NCBI GenBank assembly: GCA_903847945.1
Contig: CAINEY010000011.1
Span: forward strand, 124,001-188,000
Reading direction: 5' to 3'
DNA: 64,000 nucleotides
Source: an uncultured bacterium
GTDB lineage: Bacteria > Bacillota_I > Bacilli_A > Erysipelotrichales > Erysipelotrichaceae
In this document: positions 49,130 through 57,372 of the stretch, in pieces
How the letters are laid out: each line of letters opens with the position of its first letter
How positions within the stretch are numbered: position 1 is the first letter of the stretch
Notes under the pieces: generated by a model
Seen by the model: the letters and a program-made list of their open reading frames with translations, nothing else
Told to the model about the DNA's origin: nothing
The model's database searches: none
Position numbers and translations under genes: made by a program

Positions 49130-50886
49130 ACCTGAAGGAAAAGCTGGCGACCTTACCGATGGAACCGGGGTGTTACCTGATGAAGGACGAACGGGGCACC
49201 ATCATCTATGTCGGCAAAGCCAAAAAACTCAAGAACCGGGTCAACCAGTACTTCATCGGAGCCCACGATTATAAGACCACCAAACTGGTCTCCCGCATCG
49301 TCGATTTCGACATCATCGTTACCCGAACCGAAAAAGAAGCCTTGGTTCTGGAAATCAACCTGATCAAAGAGCATCGTCCGCGGTTCAACATCCTCTTCAT
49401 GGATGACAAATCGTACCCGTACCTCAAGATCACCAAAGAACCCTATCCGCGATTAAAAGTCGTGCGGGATCTTAAGAAAGACAAGAAGGCGCTATATTTC
49501 GGGCCTTATCCCGATGCGACGGCAGCCTATGAGCTGCGTCGCCTTTTAAATGCGATCTACCCCTTGCGACAATGCGAGGTGATGCCCAAGAAGGTCTGTC
49601 TGTATTATCATCTGGGGCAATGTTTGGGGCCTTGTGAACACCCGGTGGATCCCAAGGTCTATGAAACCATGGTCGACGAGATCACCACGGCCCTCAAGGG
49701 CAACAATAAAGGCCTGCGCAACAAACTCAAGACCGACATGGAAGAAGCCACCGAGCGTCTGGATTTCGAACGGGCGGCTCAAATGCGTGATTACTTAAAG
49801 TTCCTCGACTATATTTCCGATCCCGAAAACGTGACGCAAACGTACGAAAAGGATACGGATGCGTTTGCCTATCACGAAGATAAAGGCTACATCGCCATCC
49901 AAGGGCTCTTGATGCGCAGCGGAAAGCTTCTGGATCGGCGTTTTGTACTTCAAGAGCTGCATGATGACGCCCAGGAAGCCTTCATCGAGTTCATTCTCCA
50001 ATACTACGCCGATCATCCCAAGCCATCGTTGTTGCTGCTGCCGACCGGTCTTGATCTGAGTTGGCTGGAAACCATGGATGACCTTAAGATCCATCAACCC
50101 CAGAAGGGGAAGATGAAACAGATTTTGGATCTGGTCAAAGCCAACGCCAAACAGAACCTTGATCAAAACCTCGACATGATGGCCCGTAAACACGGTGATC
50201 ACGAGGAAGCCTTGGACCAATTGGCGAAACTGTTGAACTTACCGGAGGTCGAACGCATCGAAGTCTACGATAACTCCCACACCGGCGGAACCTATGCCTC
50301 CGGTGCGTGCGTGGTCTATGAACACGGTTTACCTTCAAAGAAAGATTATCGCCTCTATGATGTCCATCAAGGTGGAGACGACCTCAAAAACATGGAGGAA
50401 GTCATTTATCGCCGCTATTACCGTATGCTCAAAGAGAAGGGGAAGAAGCCTTCGCTGATCCTGGTGGATGGCGGTTTGACCCAATTGCATGCGGTGCAGA
50501 ATACGCTTGCGTCGATGCGCTTGGATATTCCGGTCGCCGGTTTACGCAAGAACGACAAGCACACCACCGCGGAACTGCTCAACCAACAAGGGGATCCGGT
50601 CGATCTGCGTCAACATAAAGCCTTGTTTTTCCTTTTGACGGGCATGCAGGATGAAGTGCATCGCTTCGTCATCAGTCATCACAAACGCCGTCGGGCGAAA
50701 GCGCAAGTGCACAGTGTTTTGGATGATGTGCCGGGACTGGGTCCTTCCCGCAAGAAGATTCTCCTGCAGCGCTACACTACGGTGAACGCTATTAAGGAAG
50801 CCTCGCTGGACGACCTTAAAACCTTGATCCCCCCAGCCGTCGCAACGGCCCTTTATCACGCGCTCCATCCGCAGGATGTGGTATAA
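49126..50886 (+). CDS. uvrC: Excinuclease ABC subunit C
   Basis: A 586-residue nuclease of nucleotide excision repair. It has the GIY-YIG domain with PGCYLMKDERGTIIYVGKAK (about 12-31), a cysteine cluster near CLYYHLGQCLGPCEHP, the UVR helix pair (about 195-230) for UvrB binding, the RNase H-like domain with IEVYDNSHTGG and LILVDGG, and C-terminal HhH motifs (VPGLGPSRKK). The GTG at 49126 follows GGGAGG within the mutS2 end. Its TAA is inside the -10 box of murI. Confidence 0.94.
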   Translation: MNLKEKLATLPMEPGCYLMKDERGTIIYVGKAKKLKNRVNQYFIGAHDYKTTKLVSRIVDFDIIVTRTEKEALVLEINLIKEHRPRFNILFMDDKSYPYLKITKEPYPRLKVVRDLKKDKKALYFGPYPDATAAYELRRLLNAIYPLRQCEVMPKKVCLYYHLGQCLGPCEHPVDPKVYETMVDEITTALKGNNKGLRNKLKTDMEEATERLDFERAAQMRDYLKFLDYISDPENVTQTYEKDTDAFAYHEDKGYIAIQGLLMRSGKLLDRRFVLQELHDDAQEAFIEFILQYYADHPKPSLLLLPTGLDLSWLETMDDLKIHQPQKGKMKQILDLVKANAKQNLDQNLDMMARKHGDHEEALDQLAKLLNLPEVERIEVYDNSHTGGTYASGACVVYEHGLPSKKDYRLYDVHQGGDDLKNMEEVIYRRYYRMLKEKGKKPSLILVDGGLTQLHAVQNTLASMRLDIPVAGLRKNDKHTTAELLNQQGDPVDLRQHKALFFLLTGMQDEVHRFVISHHKRRRAKAQVHSVLDDVPGLGPSRKKILLQRYTTVNAIKEASLDDLKTLIPPAVATALYHALHPQDVV

Positions 50887-50887
50887 T
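50879..50887 (+). promoter_or_regulatory. Extended -10 promoter of murI containing the uvrC stop codon
   Basis: TGGTATAAT; TAA at 50884-50886 is the uvrC stop. It ends nine bases before the ATG at 50897, with no Shine-Dalgarno site. Confidence 0.65.
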
Positions 50888-50896
50888 TTCCCACGT

Positions 50897-51664
50897 ATGA
50901 ATGCAATCGGGATTCTGGACTCCGGCTTAGGCGGCTACACCATTTTCAATGCTCTCCATCGCGCGTATCCTGACGCGTCGTTTGTCTTTCTGGCCGATCA
51001 AGCCAACGCACCGTATGGGGATAAATCCCGTGATGAAATCCGATCGATCGCGATCAATGCGATCGCCTGGTTTGAAACGCAAGGGATCACTGAAGTGGTA
51101 GTGGCCTGTAACACGATCAGTGCGCAGGTCCTTCCTGAAATCAAGCCTTTATTTCCGACCATGACCTTGACCGGAATCATCGAACTGACGGCGCATCAAG
51201 AAGCCGTGCTGAGCGCGAAAAGCGTGGCTGTTATCGCCACTACAGGAACCACCCGTACCCAAGCATATCCGATCACCATAACCGCAATAAATCCGCAGTC
51301 AAGCGTGGAAGGTGTAGCCTTGCCTCAACTGGTTCCGCTGATCGAAGGATTGGCTGACCGTCAGGCGATTGAGGCGTATCTCGAACCGCTCATCAATCCG
51401 CTTAAGGCAGACGTGATGGTTCTGGCGTGCACGCATTATCCATTGGTTCACGAAACGCTGCAACGCTATTTCAATGGAACTTTGGTCGATTCCATCGACC
51501 CGATCGTATCGCTGTTTGCTGACCGAGTTCTTCCCCAAGGGGAATGTAGGGTTTATACCACAAAGAATCCCGACTACCTCAAACATCAAATCGAGGTCTT
51601 GTTTCAGTCGTCCGTGGAGGTCGCTCTGACGAGCGTTCCGCATGCAAATTGTTTTAGTCAGTGA
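50897..51664 (+). CDS. murI: Glutamate racemase
   Basis: A 255-residue enzyme giving D-glutamate for peptidoglycan. It has ILDSGLGG (Asp8), DQANAPYGDKS, the first catalytic Cys71 in VVACNTISA, and the second in LACTHYPL. The start is ATG 50897; a frame open from 50876 would begin inside uvrC and before the promoter. It overlaps yfcE by 23 bases. In many Bacillota an rdgB pyrophosphatase lies between murI and yfcE (ysnB); it is absent here. Confidence 0.93.
   Translation: MNAIGILDSGLGGYTIFNALHRAYPDASFVFLADQANAPYGDKSRDEIRSIAINAIAWFETQGITEVVVACNTISAQVLPEIKPLFPTMTLTGIIELTAHQEAVLSAKSVAVIATTGTTRTQAYPITITAINPQSSVEGVALPQLVPLIEGLADRQAIEAYLEPLINPLKADVMVLACTHYPLVHETLQRYFNGTLVDSIDPIVSLFADRVLPQGECRVYTTKNPDYLKHQIEVLFQSSVEVALTSVPHANCFSQ
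51616..51641 (+). promoter_or_regulatory. Hairpin-spaced ribosome binding site of yfcE
   Basis: GGAGG (51616-51620) lies 21 bases before the ATG at 51642. CGCTC-TGAC-GAGCG (51622-51635) can fold into a perfect five-base-pair hairpin; removing it leaves seven bases, the ideal spacing. Confidence 0.5.
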
Positions 51665-52121
51665 TACCCATGGCCGCAATGAGGTGTTTGCCCAATTGCG
51701 TGAACGTCATCCGTTAGCCAACGCGTATCTGCATGCCGGAGATTCGGAAACCGATCCGATCAATCTGGATGGATTTGCTTCGGTCCAAGGCAATAACGAT
51801 TACTACAGCTCCCATCCCGACCAATTGGTCTTGGATTTGGGTGGAGTACGGGTCTTGATGGTGCATAGCCATCAATATCACAATGCGAATCGGATTCCCG
51901 GTTTGGTGGCTCGGGCCAAGAAGGCGGGAGCCAAACTGGTGTTCTATGGTCATACCCACATTTACAGCGTGACAACCGTCGATGGGATCACCTTGGTCAA
52001 CCCGGGTTCCTTGTGGCGAAATCGTGATTTTACTCCTGAATCCTATGCCTTGATTACCGTTTTTGATGAACAGATTGAGATCGAGCGGATCAATTATCCG
52101 CGCACACCATCTGTGAAGTAG
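51642..52121 (+). CDS. YfcE/MJ0936 family metallophosphoesterase
   Basis: A 159-residue phosphodiesterase with binuclear metal ligands: VSDTHG (Asp8, His10), HAGDSE, GNNDYY, the His of MVHSHQ, and YGHTHIY. Relatives (YfcE, YsnB) hydrolyse bis-pNPP-like diesters; natural substrates are unknown. It overlaps the end of murI, with the ribosome binding site inside murI. Confidence 0.88.
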   Translation: MQIVLVSDTHGRNEVFAQLRERHPLANAYLHAGDSETDPINLDGFASVQGNNDYYSSHPDQLVLDLGGVRVLMVHSHQYHNANRIPGLVARAKKAGAKLVFYGHTHIYSVTTVDGITLVNPGSLWRNRDFTPESYALITVFDEQIEIERINYPRTPSVK

Positions 52122-52137
52122 TTAAATGTGAAAACAA

Positions 52138-52168
52138 GGGCCGAACTTAACAAATTCGGCTCATTTTA
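52138..52168 (+). terminator. Probable terminator after yfcE
   Basis: GCCGAA and TTCGGC around a nine-base loop, then TCATTTTATA. Weaker than the others. The AT-rich stretch that follows holds the promoter of the LPxTG gene. Confidence 0.6.
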
Positions 52169-52211
52169 TATACACAAAAGTATAATTGCGTATATATGAG
52201 ATACAACATAG

Positions 52212-52219
52212 TATATAAT
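52212..52219 (+). promoter_or_regulatory. -10 region and strong ribosome binding site of the LPxTG gene
   Basis: TATATAAT lies in an AT-rich stretch (52160-52230) that contrasts with the rest of the window, and is followed by a short leader with AGGAGGAAG before the ATG at 52241. Confidence 0.55.
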
Positions 52220-52240
52220 GGTTCTATATAGGAGGAAGTT

Positions 52241-54646
52241 ATGCGTAAAATCATTACAAGTCTTTTGGCAGTCGTCTTAAGTCTGGCTTTGTGGCCGAGT
52301 TTGAACGTCAGCGCAGCCACGGAAGATTATCCGGCCAAGTTTTTACCTATCGTTGAAGTGAAAGTCAATGTGGGAAATTCCGAGTTCGAGGATGATGCCT
52401 TCTTGCAATCGCTGATTGATGCGTTGGAAGCCCGTGGAGTGTTGGTTTCCAAGATCGATGTCGGCTATGCCGGAACGATCGACACCGACTTCTCAGTGAC
52501 CGATCCGACCAACTGGAATCTCTATGATCACTTTGGTTGGTGGGAAGAAGTGGGTGGCTTGACGAATATCTGGGGCATTTTCGAGGCCTATGTGGAGTCA
52601 CACGTGACCGGTTATGATTCGTCGACGATGTATTTGAATGACAGTTTTCTCGATGAAGCAACCTCGATGCTGCAACTGGAATACTACGATGGAACCGATT
52701 ACGCTGTCATCGATTTTAAGGATCTTTCGGGTTTGGTGACACGTATTGAAACCAACCCGCTTGATTTTGAAATCGACGGATGGGTCAATAACCTGCTCGA
52801 TGAAGCGGAAGCTGTGATCGTGGCCACACCGGAAGGTACTGCCTTAGGCATCGATGTCATCGAGGATATGTGGTATGATCCGACGGATTCGACAGCCTAT
52901 GTCGGATGGTATGATGCCACGAATTATGATTGGTATGAAACCCCGTTCCAAGCGTACGAAGATTACTTGACGCAAACGGGTTTCATGGCGAGTCTACAGA
53001 TGTCCGATGCTAGCTTTTACGATGATTACGGCTGCTTTGAATTGTACGATGCGGCCAATTATGATTATTTTTATGTTTATTTCTCACCGGTTGAATACGG
53101 TGGTCAAGAGCCGTCGCATTACCCCAGTCCCGATGAAAATCCGGATGGGGATAATCCAGTCGACTGGACCAACGATCCTCACATTGTCATTCATGATGAC
53201 GGTCAGGTCGTATTTTATGGCTATGGTTCCCCAGCGTTTAAGGATTTCATGTTGTCGGTGAACGATGCTGTTTCCGACAAGCACTTTAGTTTTGATCTGG
53301 ATGAATCGAAAGTGGATTATCACTCGATGGAAGGCGGAGGATTCCTCTTCAGCATTGCTCTCAATGATCAAGATACCGTATCCGAAGACGATGACACGAT
53401 GAGCGGTTACAGTGTGCTCTTTACTGAATCAGGTACAAATCTGTATCGCTTAACCGAGGTGAATGTCAAAGCCTTCCATGATACGGAAGGCGATGAAATG
53501 GAATATGTTTCCGGTGTTGAGCTGATTCAATCCGGTGACAAAGACACCTCCAGCGACCAACACGCCATCAAGATCGATGTCGTAAATAACGTGTTGACTG
53601 TTATGGATAATGATGTCTTGGCGTTTGACGGGATAACACTGGATGTGGTTGGGAATCGGTTTGGACCGCTGGTGTCGTATGGTTCACACGGTTGTTCACA
53701 GTTGTCATGGTTCGTTTACGACAACTTGAAGATGGGAACGTCAGTCAAAGTCGTCTCCAAGGCTCAAGACAATGTCGGAACGATTCAATGGGCAGATGGC
53801 GCTTTCCACGTGTACATCAACCTGGAAGATACGAATGATGCGACATTGATCGTCGACGACTTCGCCGAAGCCCTCAAAGCGGATGAAGCGACGTACATCG
53901 GAATCGGATTAAGTGCCTCGCAAGTGATGCATGAAGCAATCATCACGGCCAATAATGATTTAGGAGCGTACTTCGGGTATGCAAGTTACCCGCAAAACAT
54001 GAGCGAAATCGTTGCGGCGATTGCCGACTACCTGTGGCCGCTCTTGGAAGAACCGACGATTGAAAACATTCACAATGCCGTTTTGGATGCGACTGTTGTG
54101 AGTGATCTGCCGACCAAGCCGACGGTGACGATTCCAGGCGGTGTTCTGGATGTCTTTGATGAACTGGTAGCCGATCACTCGGTTGAGCTGTTGATCACGA
54201 TCAATCTGCTCGATTCGGCGAATGTCCCTACGGATGATAAAGCTTTATTGGATGCGTATTACCAAGGCTTAGCGGATAAGAACGCGATTGGATTCACTTA
54301 CCTGTCGATTTCGGGTGAGAAATGGTTGGATGATGCTTTTGATTCTGCGGTGACGTCGACACTGAAACCGATCACCTTTGTGATTACGATCCCGGTATCC
54401 TTGCGCTCAATGACTTCATTTAAAATCGTTCGGGTGCACAACGGAGTCGTCAGTGTGATTGAACCGACCTACGACGCGCAGAAGTTTACTTTGACGTTTA
54501 CAGCTGACAAGTTCTCCACGTATGCGATCCAATACTCGGATCCCGATGCCTTACCGAATACGGGGGATGCCGGGAATCTGGGCTGGTTGTTTGTCATCAG
54601 TGGGTTGATCCTGCTGGGGCTGACGAAACGTCCTCAGGCTGAATAA
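52241..54646 (+). CDS. LPxTG cell-wall-anchored surface protein
   Basis: An 801-residue secreted protein. Residues 1-26 are a signal peptide (basic start, hydrophobic core, NVSAA cleavage region). The mature part is very acidic and rich in Asp, Tyr and Trp. About 310-500 looks like a beta-sandwich of the LamG/concanavalin kind, with HFSFDLDE and VYDNLKM near its edges. It ends with LPNTG (771-775), a membrane helix and KRPQAE, the sortase A signal, so it should be linked to peptidoglycan. No sortase gene is in the window. The composition is more AT-rich than the neighbours. Binding target unknown. Confidence 0.88.
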   Translation: MRKIITSLLAVVLSLALWPSLNVSAATEDYPAKFLPIVEVKVNVGNSEFEDDAFLQSLIDALEARGVLVSKIDVGYAGTIDTDFSVTDPTNWNLYDHFGWWEEVGGLTNIWGIFEAYVESHVTGYDSSTMYLNDSFLDEATSMLQLEYYDGTDYAVIDFKDLSGLVTRIETNPLDFEIDGWVNNLLDEAEAVIVATPEGTALGIDVIEDMWYDPTDSTAYVGWYDATNYDWYETPFQAYEDYLTQTGFMASLQMSDASFYDDYGCFELYDAANYDYFYVYFSPVEYGGQEPSHYPSPDENPDGDNPVDWTNDPHIVIHDDGQVVFYGYGSPAFKDFMLSVNDAVSDKHFSFDLDESKVDYHSMEGGGFLFSIALNDQDTVSEDDDTMSGYSVLFTESGTNLYRLTEVNVKAFHDTEGDEMEYVSGVELIQSGDKDTSSDQHAIKIDVVNNVLTVMDNDVLAFDGITLDVVGNRFGPLVSYGSHGCSQLSWFVYDNLKMGTSVKVVSKAQDNVGTIQWADGAFHVYINLEDTNDATLIVDDFAEALKADEATYIGIGLSASQVMHEAIITANNDLGAYFGYASYPQNMSEIVAAIADYLWPLLEEPTIENIHNAVLDATVVSDLPTKPTVTIPGGVLDVFDELVADHSVELLITINLLDSANVPTDDKALLDAYYQGLADKNAIGFTYLSISGEKWLDDAFDSAVTSTLKPITFVITIPVSLRSMTSFKIVRVHNGVVSVIEPTYDAQKFTLTFTADKFSTYAIQYSDPDALPNTGDAGNLGWLFVISGLILLGLTKRPQAE

Positions 54647-54651
54647 CGTGT

Positions 54652-54679
54652 GCGACCATCCTCGGGTGGTCGCTTTTTT
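54652..54679 (+). terminator. Terminator after the LPxTG gene
   Basis: GCGACCA and TGGTCGC around an eight-base loop, then TTTTTT. Confidence 0.88.
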
Positions 54680-54696
54680 ATTGTCACTCCAAGCCA

Positions 54697-54726
54697 TTGT
54701 CGAATGAGATGAACATTTGGTATAAT
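54697..54726 (+). promoter_or_regulatory. Promoter of tRNA-Arg
   Basis: TTGTCG (54697-54702), an 18-base spacer, TATAAT (54721-54726) with an extended TG; 11 bases then lead to the tRNA. Confidence 0.65.
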
Positions 54727-54737
54727 GTCTTGGCCTT

Positions 54738-54814
54738 GTCCTCATAGCTCAGTTGGATAGAGCATGCGCCTTCTAAGCGCACGGTCGAGGGTTCGAGCCC
54801 CCCTGAGGACGCCA
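54738..54814 (+). tRNA. tRNA-Arg (anticodon TCT)
   Basis: Acceptor GTCCTCA/TGAGGAC, D arm GCTC...GAGC, anticodon stem TGCGC/GCGCA with loop CTTCTAA (anticodon TCT at 54772-54774), T arm GAGGG TTCGAGC CCCCC (one mismatch-like end pair), discriminator G and encoded CCA. It reads AGA/AGG codons. A decayed integrase lies directly downstream. Confidence 0.95.
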
Positions 54815-54823
54815 TCTGAGATC

Positions 54824-54847
54824 AACCCTTCAAATGAAGGGTTTTTT
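54824..54847 (+). terminator. Terminator of tRNA-Arg
   Basis: AACCCTTCA - AA - TGAAGGGTT followed by TTTT. Confidence 0.88.
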
Positions 54848-54892
54848 AATGGTCGATCGCTAAGTGCAACATTTTATTTGAAAACATAAAAA

Positions 54893-54914
54893 AGCGCGGT
54901 GTTTGCCGCGCTTA
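54893..54914 (-). terminator. Terminator of the decayed integrase gene
   Basis: On the minus strand AAGCGCGG - CAAACA - CCGCGCTT followed by TTTT, three bases after the probable original stop codon of the integrase remnant. Confidence 0.7.
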
Positions 54915-54916
54915 AC

Positions 54917-55284
54917 TCATAGGTCTGCGAGTTGCCATTGCTTCTTGTCATCCAATTTTTAACCATGTTGAGTTGGCTTTCCATGAACCAATGCGAGTAA
55001 ACGTTGTTAACCATTTCAACCGTAGGCTCGAGTCGTTTCGCGATCTCAAATGGGTTGAACTCCATATTGACCAAGAGCGATACGTGCGAGTGGAGGAAGT
55101 CGTGGATCCGGATGATCTTGACTCCAGCTCGTTGACATGCATCAACTTGTTTGCGCTTGATTGACGACGGCGCTAGGAAGATGTCGTAAGCGAATAAGTT
55201 GATTTGGCTATCTTGAGCAGGGGAGTAAGTTGCCACACGTTGTAGGGCTTCTATTCGGCTCTTGACGGATTCTTTGAGATCAAG
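54917..55284 (-). pseudogene. Tyrosine recombinase (integrase) C-terminal remnant
   Basis: The minus-strand frame encodes IRIHDFLHSHVSLLV, IAKRLEPTVEM and NNVYSHWF, which align with the integrase core HDLRHSHASLL, RLGHSSxxMT and YSH. The catalytic Arg of HxxR is Leu, the LGH is LEP, and only the Tyr survives, so it cannot be active. The frame is open up to 55284 (TGA at 55285-55287) without a start codon; the N-terminal part is gone. At the T run 54956-54960 the frame shifts: in the other frame LDDKKQWQLADL leads to a TGA at 54917-54919 just before a terminator, whereas the present frame reads through it to 54874. A relic of a mobile element at the tRNA-Arg gene. Confidence 0.8.
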
Positions 55285-55314
55285 TCATGCTTATCGTCAA
55301 TGTCGGCGTGGTGA

Positions 55315-55482
55315 TCATCCAAGAATGACCTTACGCTGGGGATGATGGCCTTAGGACTTGCGAATGGGCTGACGGATGCAGTGATCGTGTTCCCACAGTC
55401 GTTTGTCTTGTTCTGTTTGGCCCTGAAACTGGTTGAAGGTGCTATAGGTCAATCGGTCTTTCGTTCACCAAAGAACCCCTAA
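55315..55482 (+). pseudogene. Membrane-protein fragment, possibly from an ECF S component
   Basis: An open frame without a clear start (ATG at 55342) encodes TLGMMALGLANGLTDAVIV and a hydrophobic stretch ending in KLVEGAIG, then stops at 55482. The GLxxGLTD and KxxEGxIG spacing recalls ECF transporter S components, but the match is weak. No ribosome binding site. It lies in the remnant region 54848-55538, where apart from this, the integrase relic and the next promoter I see nothing. Confidence 0.3.
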
Positions 55483-55503
55483 AAAGAGCAGACCAAGGTC
55501 TTA

Positions 55504-55532
55504 TTGTGTGTTGTTGGTCAAACGACTACAAT
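55504..55532 (+). promoter_or_regulatory. Promoter of the ABC-2 genes, leaderless type
   Basis: TTGTGT (55504-55509), 17-base spacer, TACAAT (55527-55532), which ends six bases before the ATG at 55539. Confidence 0.6.
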
Positions 55533-55538
55533 GGTTTT

Positions 55539-56456
55539 ATGAGCACTATTTTGCGAATTGATCATTTATCGAAATCCTATGGTACGGTGAGAGCGGTCCA
55601 AGAGGTTTCCCTGGAGGTTAATGAAGGGGAACTGTTTGCGTTTTTAGGACCGAACGGAGCGGGGAAATCCACCACGATCAATGTGGTGTGTACCTTGTTG
55701 GCCAAAGACAGCGGGGAAGTCACGATCAACGGATTGACCTTAGGGAAGGATGATGAGGCGATCCGAAAAGTCATCGGAGTCGTTTTTCAGAAGTCTTTTC
55801 TGGATAATCTGTTGACGGTCGAAGAGAATCTGGCTGTTCGAGCCGCTTTTTATCGATTGAGCCAAGCAGAAACCCATGCGCGCATTACCGAGCTTTCGGA
55901 GCAACTCTCGCTACAGGAGTTCCTCAAGCGGCCCTATGGGAAGCTCTCGGGAGGACAACGTCGACGGGCGGATATCGCACGAGCGTTGATCAATCGGCCG
56001 CGCTTACTCTTTTTGGATGAACCGACGACTGGATTGGATCCGCAAACCCGCCACAACATCTGGACCTACATCCAACGCTTAAGAACCGAACACAAGATGA
56101 CGATCTTCTTAACTACCCACTACATGGAAGAAGCCAACCGCTGTGACCGGGTGTGTGTCATCGATCACGGATTCATCCTGGAGATGGATACCCCCTCCAA
56201 TTTGAAAGTCAAATATGCCCCGACCTTGCTTAGGGTTAAAGCAAGCGCTGATTTTGAATCGATCTTAAAGGATTCTGGTTATTCGTATACGGCTGTCAAT
56301 GACGGTTATGATGTGGTTATTCCGGATTCGAAGGCAGCTTTACGATTACTGAGTCCGCATGAAGCGTCGATCGAACGTTTCGAGGTCCTGGAAGGAACGA
56401 TGGATACGGTGTTCCTAGCCTTGACCGGGAAGGTCATTCGGGAGGATGCCCAATGA
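55539..56456 (+). CDS. ABC-2 type exporter, ATP-binding subunit
   Basis: A 305-residue ATPase: Walker A GPNGAGKSTT (about 37-46), signature LSGGQRRR, Walker B LLFLDEPTTGLDP, and switch His in TTHYMEEA, with a C-terminal ~90-residue extension as in drug or polysaccharide ABC-2 exporters (DrrA/NodI-like). The ATG at 55539 is chosen over 55506 because the promoter lies between them. It is coupled to its permease by an ATGA overlap. The substrate is unknown. Confidence 0.9.
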   Translation: MSTILRIDHLSKSYGTVRAVQEVSLEVNEGELFAFLGPNGAGKSTTINVVCTLLAKDSGEVTINGLTLGKDDEAIRKVIGVVFQKSFLDNLLTVEENLAVRAAFYRLSQAETHARITELSEQLSLQEFLKRPYGKLSGGQRRRADIARALINRPRLLFLDEPTTGLDPQTRHNIWTYIQRLRTEHKMTIFLTTHYMEEANRCDRVCVIDHGFILEMDTPSNLKVKYAPTLLRVKASADFESILKDSGYSYTAVNDGYDVVIPDSKAALRLLSPHEASIERFEVLEGTMDTVFLALTGKVIREDAQ

Positions 56457-57337
56457 AAAGCGTTATCGCGTTGACTCAACGGAATCTGAGGTTGTTTATC
56501 CGCAATAAGCCCTTGGTTTTCTTCAGTCTGTTGTCGGTGATGATCGTGGTTGGGCTCTATGTCTTGTTTTTGGGGGACATCAACGTTCAAAACATCCGCA
56601 GTGAGATCGGACGGGACATCCCGCAGATCGATGCCTTGGTGTTTGCGTGGATGTTGCCGGGAGCCATTGCCATCTCGACGATGACCTTGGCCTTAGGCAA
56701 CATGGAACGCTTGGTTGATGATGCCCAAAGTGAAACCCTGTCGGATTTCATGGTGTCGCCGGTGACTCGCGTGCAACTGACCCTATCCTATGTTTTGGCG
56801 ACGATCATCATTGCGTTTTTGATTTCGGGGTTGATGTTTGGGGTGAGTCTGGTGGTGGTGTGGTCCAAAGGGGGCGGTTGGATGGAACCTATCGCGATGC
56901 TTCAAGTGTTGGGCATCATCCTGTTGATGATCATCTCCAGTAGCCTGCTCAGTTTACTGATTGCCTCGTTTATCTCCAGTGCCAATACCTATGGCGTTGT
57001 GAACTCGATCACGGGAACCTTCATCGGGTTTGTGACCGGGTGTTACATGCCCATGGGGATCATGCCGGTGTTTGTCCAAAACCTCTTCAATGCCTTGCCG
57101 GTCTCGATGGGAGCTTCGCTTTTGCGACAGATCTATTTGGCGCCGATCATGGATGAGGTGTTTGCGGGAGCTCCCGCCACGTTTGTATCCGATTACCGCA
57201 TCTTTCAAGGTATCGATCTGGTGATGTTTGACCACATATTGACCCCAACGGTCATGATGATGGCGATGGTTGCTGGAGTCTTCATCTTATTTATCTTGAG
57301 TGTCCTTCGCTTTAAAACCCTACATAAAGTCGAATAA
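56453..57337 (+). CDS. ABC-2 type exporter, permease subunit
   Basis: A 294-residue protein with six membrane helices of the ABC2_membrane type; the LVDDAQSETLSDFMVSPVTR loop and FIGFVTGCYMPMGIMP segment are characteristic. It forms the channel for the upstream ATPase. A bidirectional terminator follows it. Exported substrates of this family include antibiotics and glycans; the neighbourhood is surface-related, but that is only suggestive. Confidence 0.88.
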   Translation: MKSVIALTQRNLRLFIRNKPLVFFSLLSVMIVVGLYVLFLGDINVQNIRSEIGRDIPQIDALVFAWMLPGAIAISTMTLALGNMERLVDDAQSETLSDFMVSPVTRVQLTLSYVLATIIIAFLISGLMFGVSLVVVWSKGGGWMEPIAMLQVLGIILLMIISSSLLSLLIASFISSANTYGVVNSITGTFIGFVTGCYMPMGIMPVFVQNLFNALPVSMGASLLRQIYLAPIMDEVFAGAPATFVSDYRIFQGIDLVMFDHILTPTVMMMAMVAGVFILFILSVLRFKTLHKVE

Positions 57338-57338
57338 G

Positions 57339-57372
57339 AAAAACGATTCCGATGATCTCGGAATCGTTTTTT
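57339..57372. terminator. Bidirectional terminator
   Basis: AAAAACGATTCCGA and TCGGAATCGTTTTT around a five-base loop. It serves the permease gene (+) and the 4-TM gene (-). Confidence 0.92.

Noticed and set aside
54815-55538. att-site duplication of the tRNA-Arg 3' end
   Set aside because: I looked for a second copy of the T-arm/acceptor sequence between the tRNA and the ABC gene and saw none; the element may have been lost with one end.
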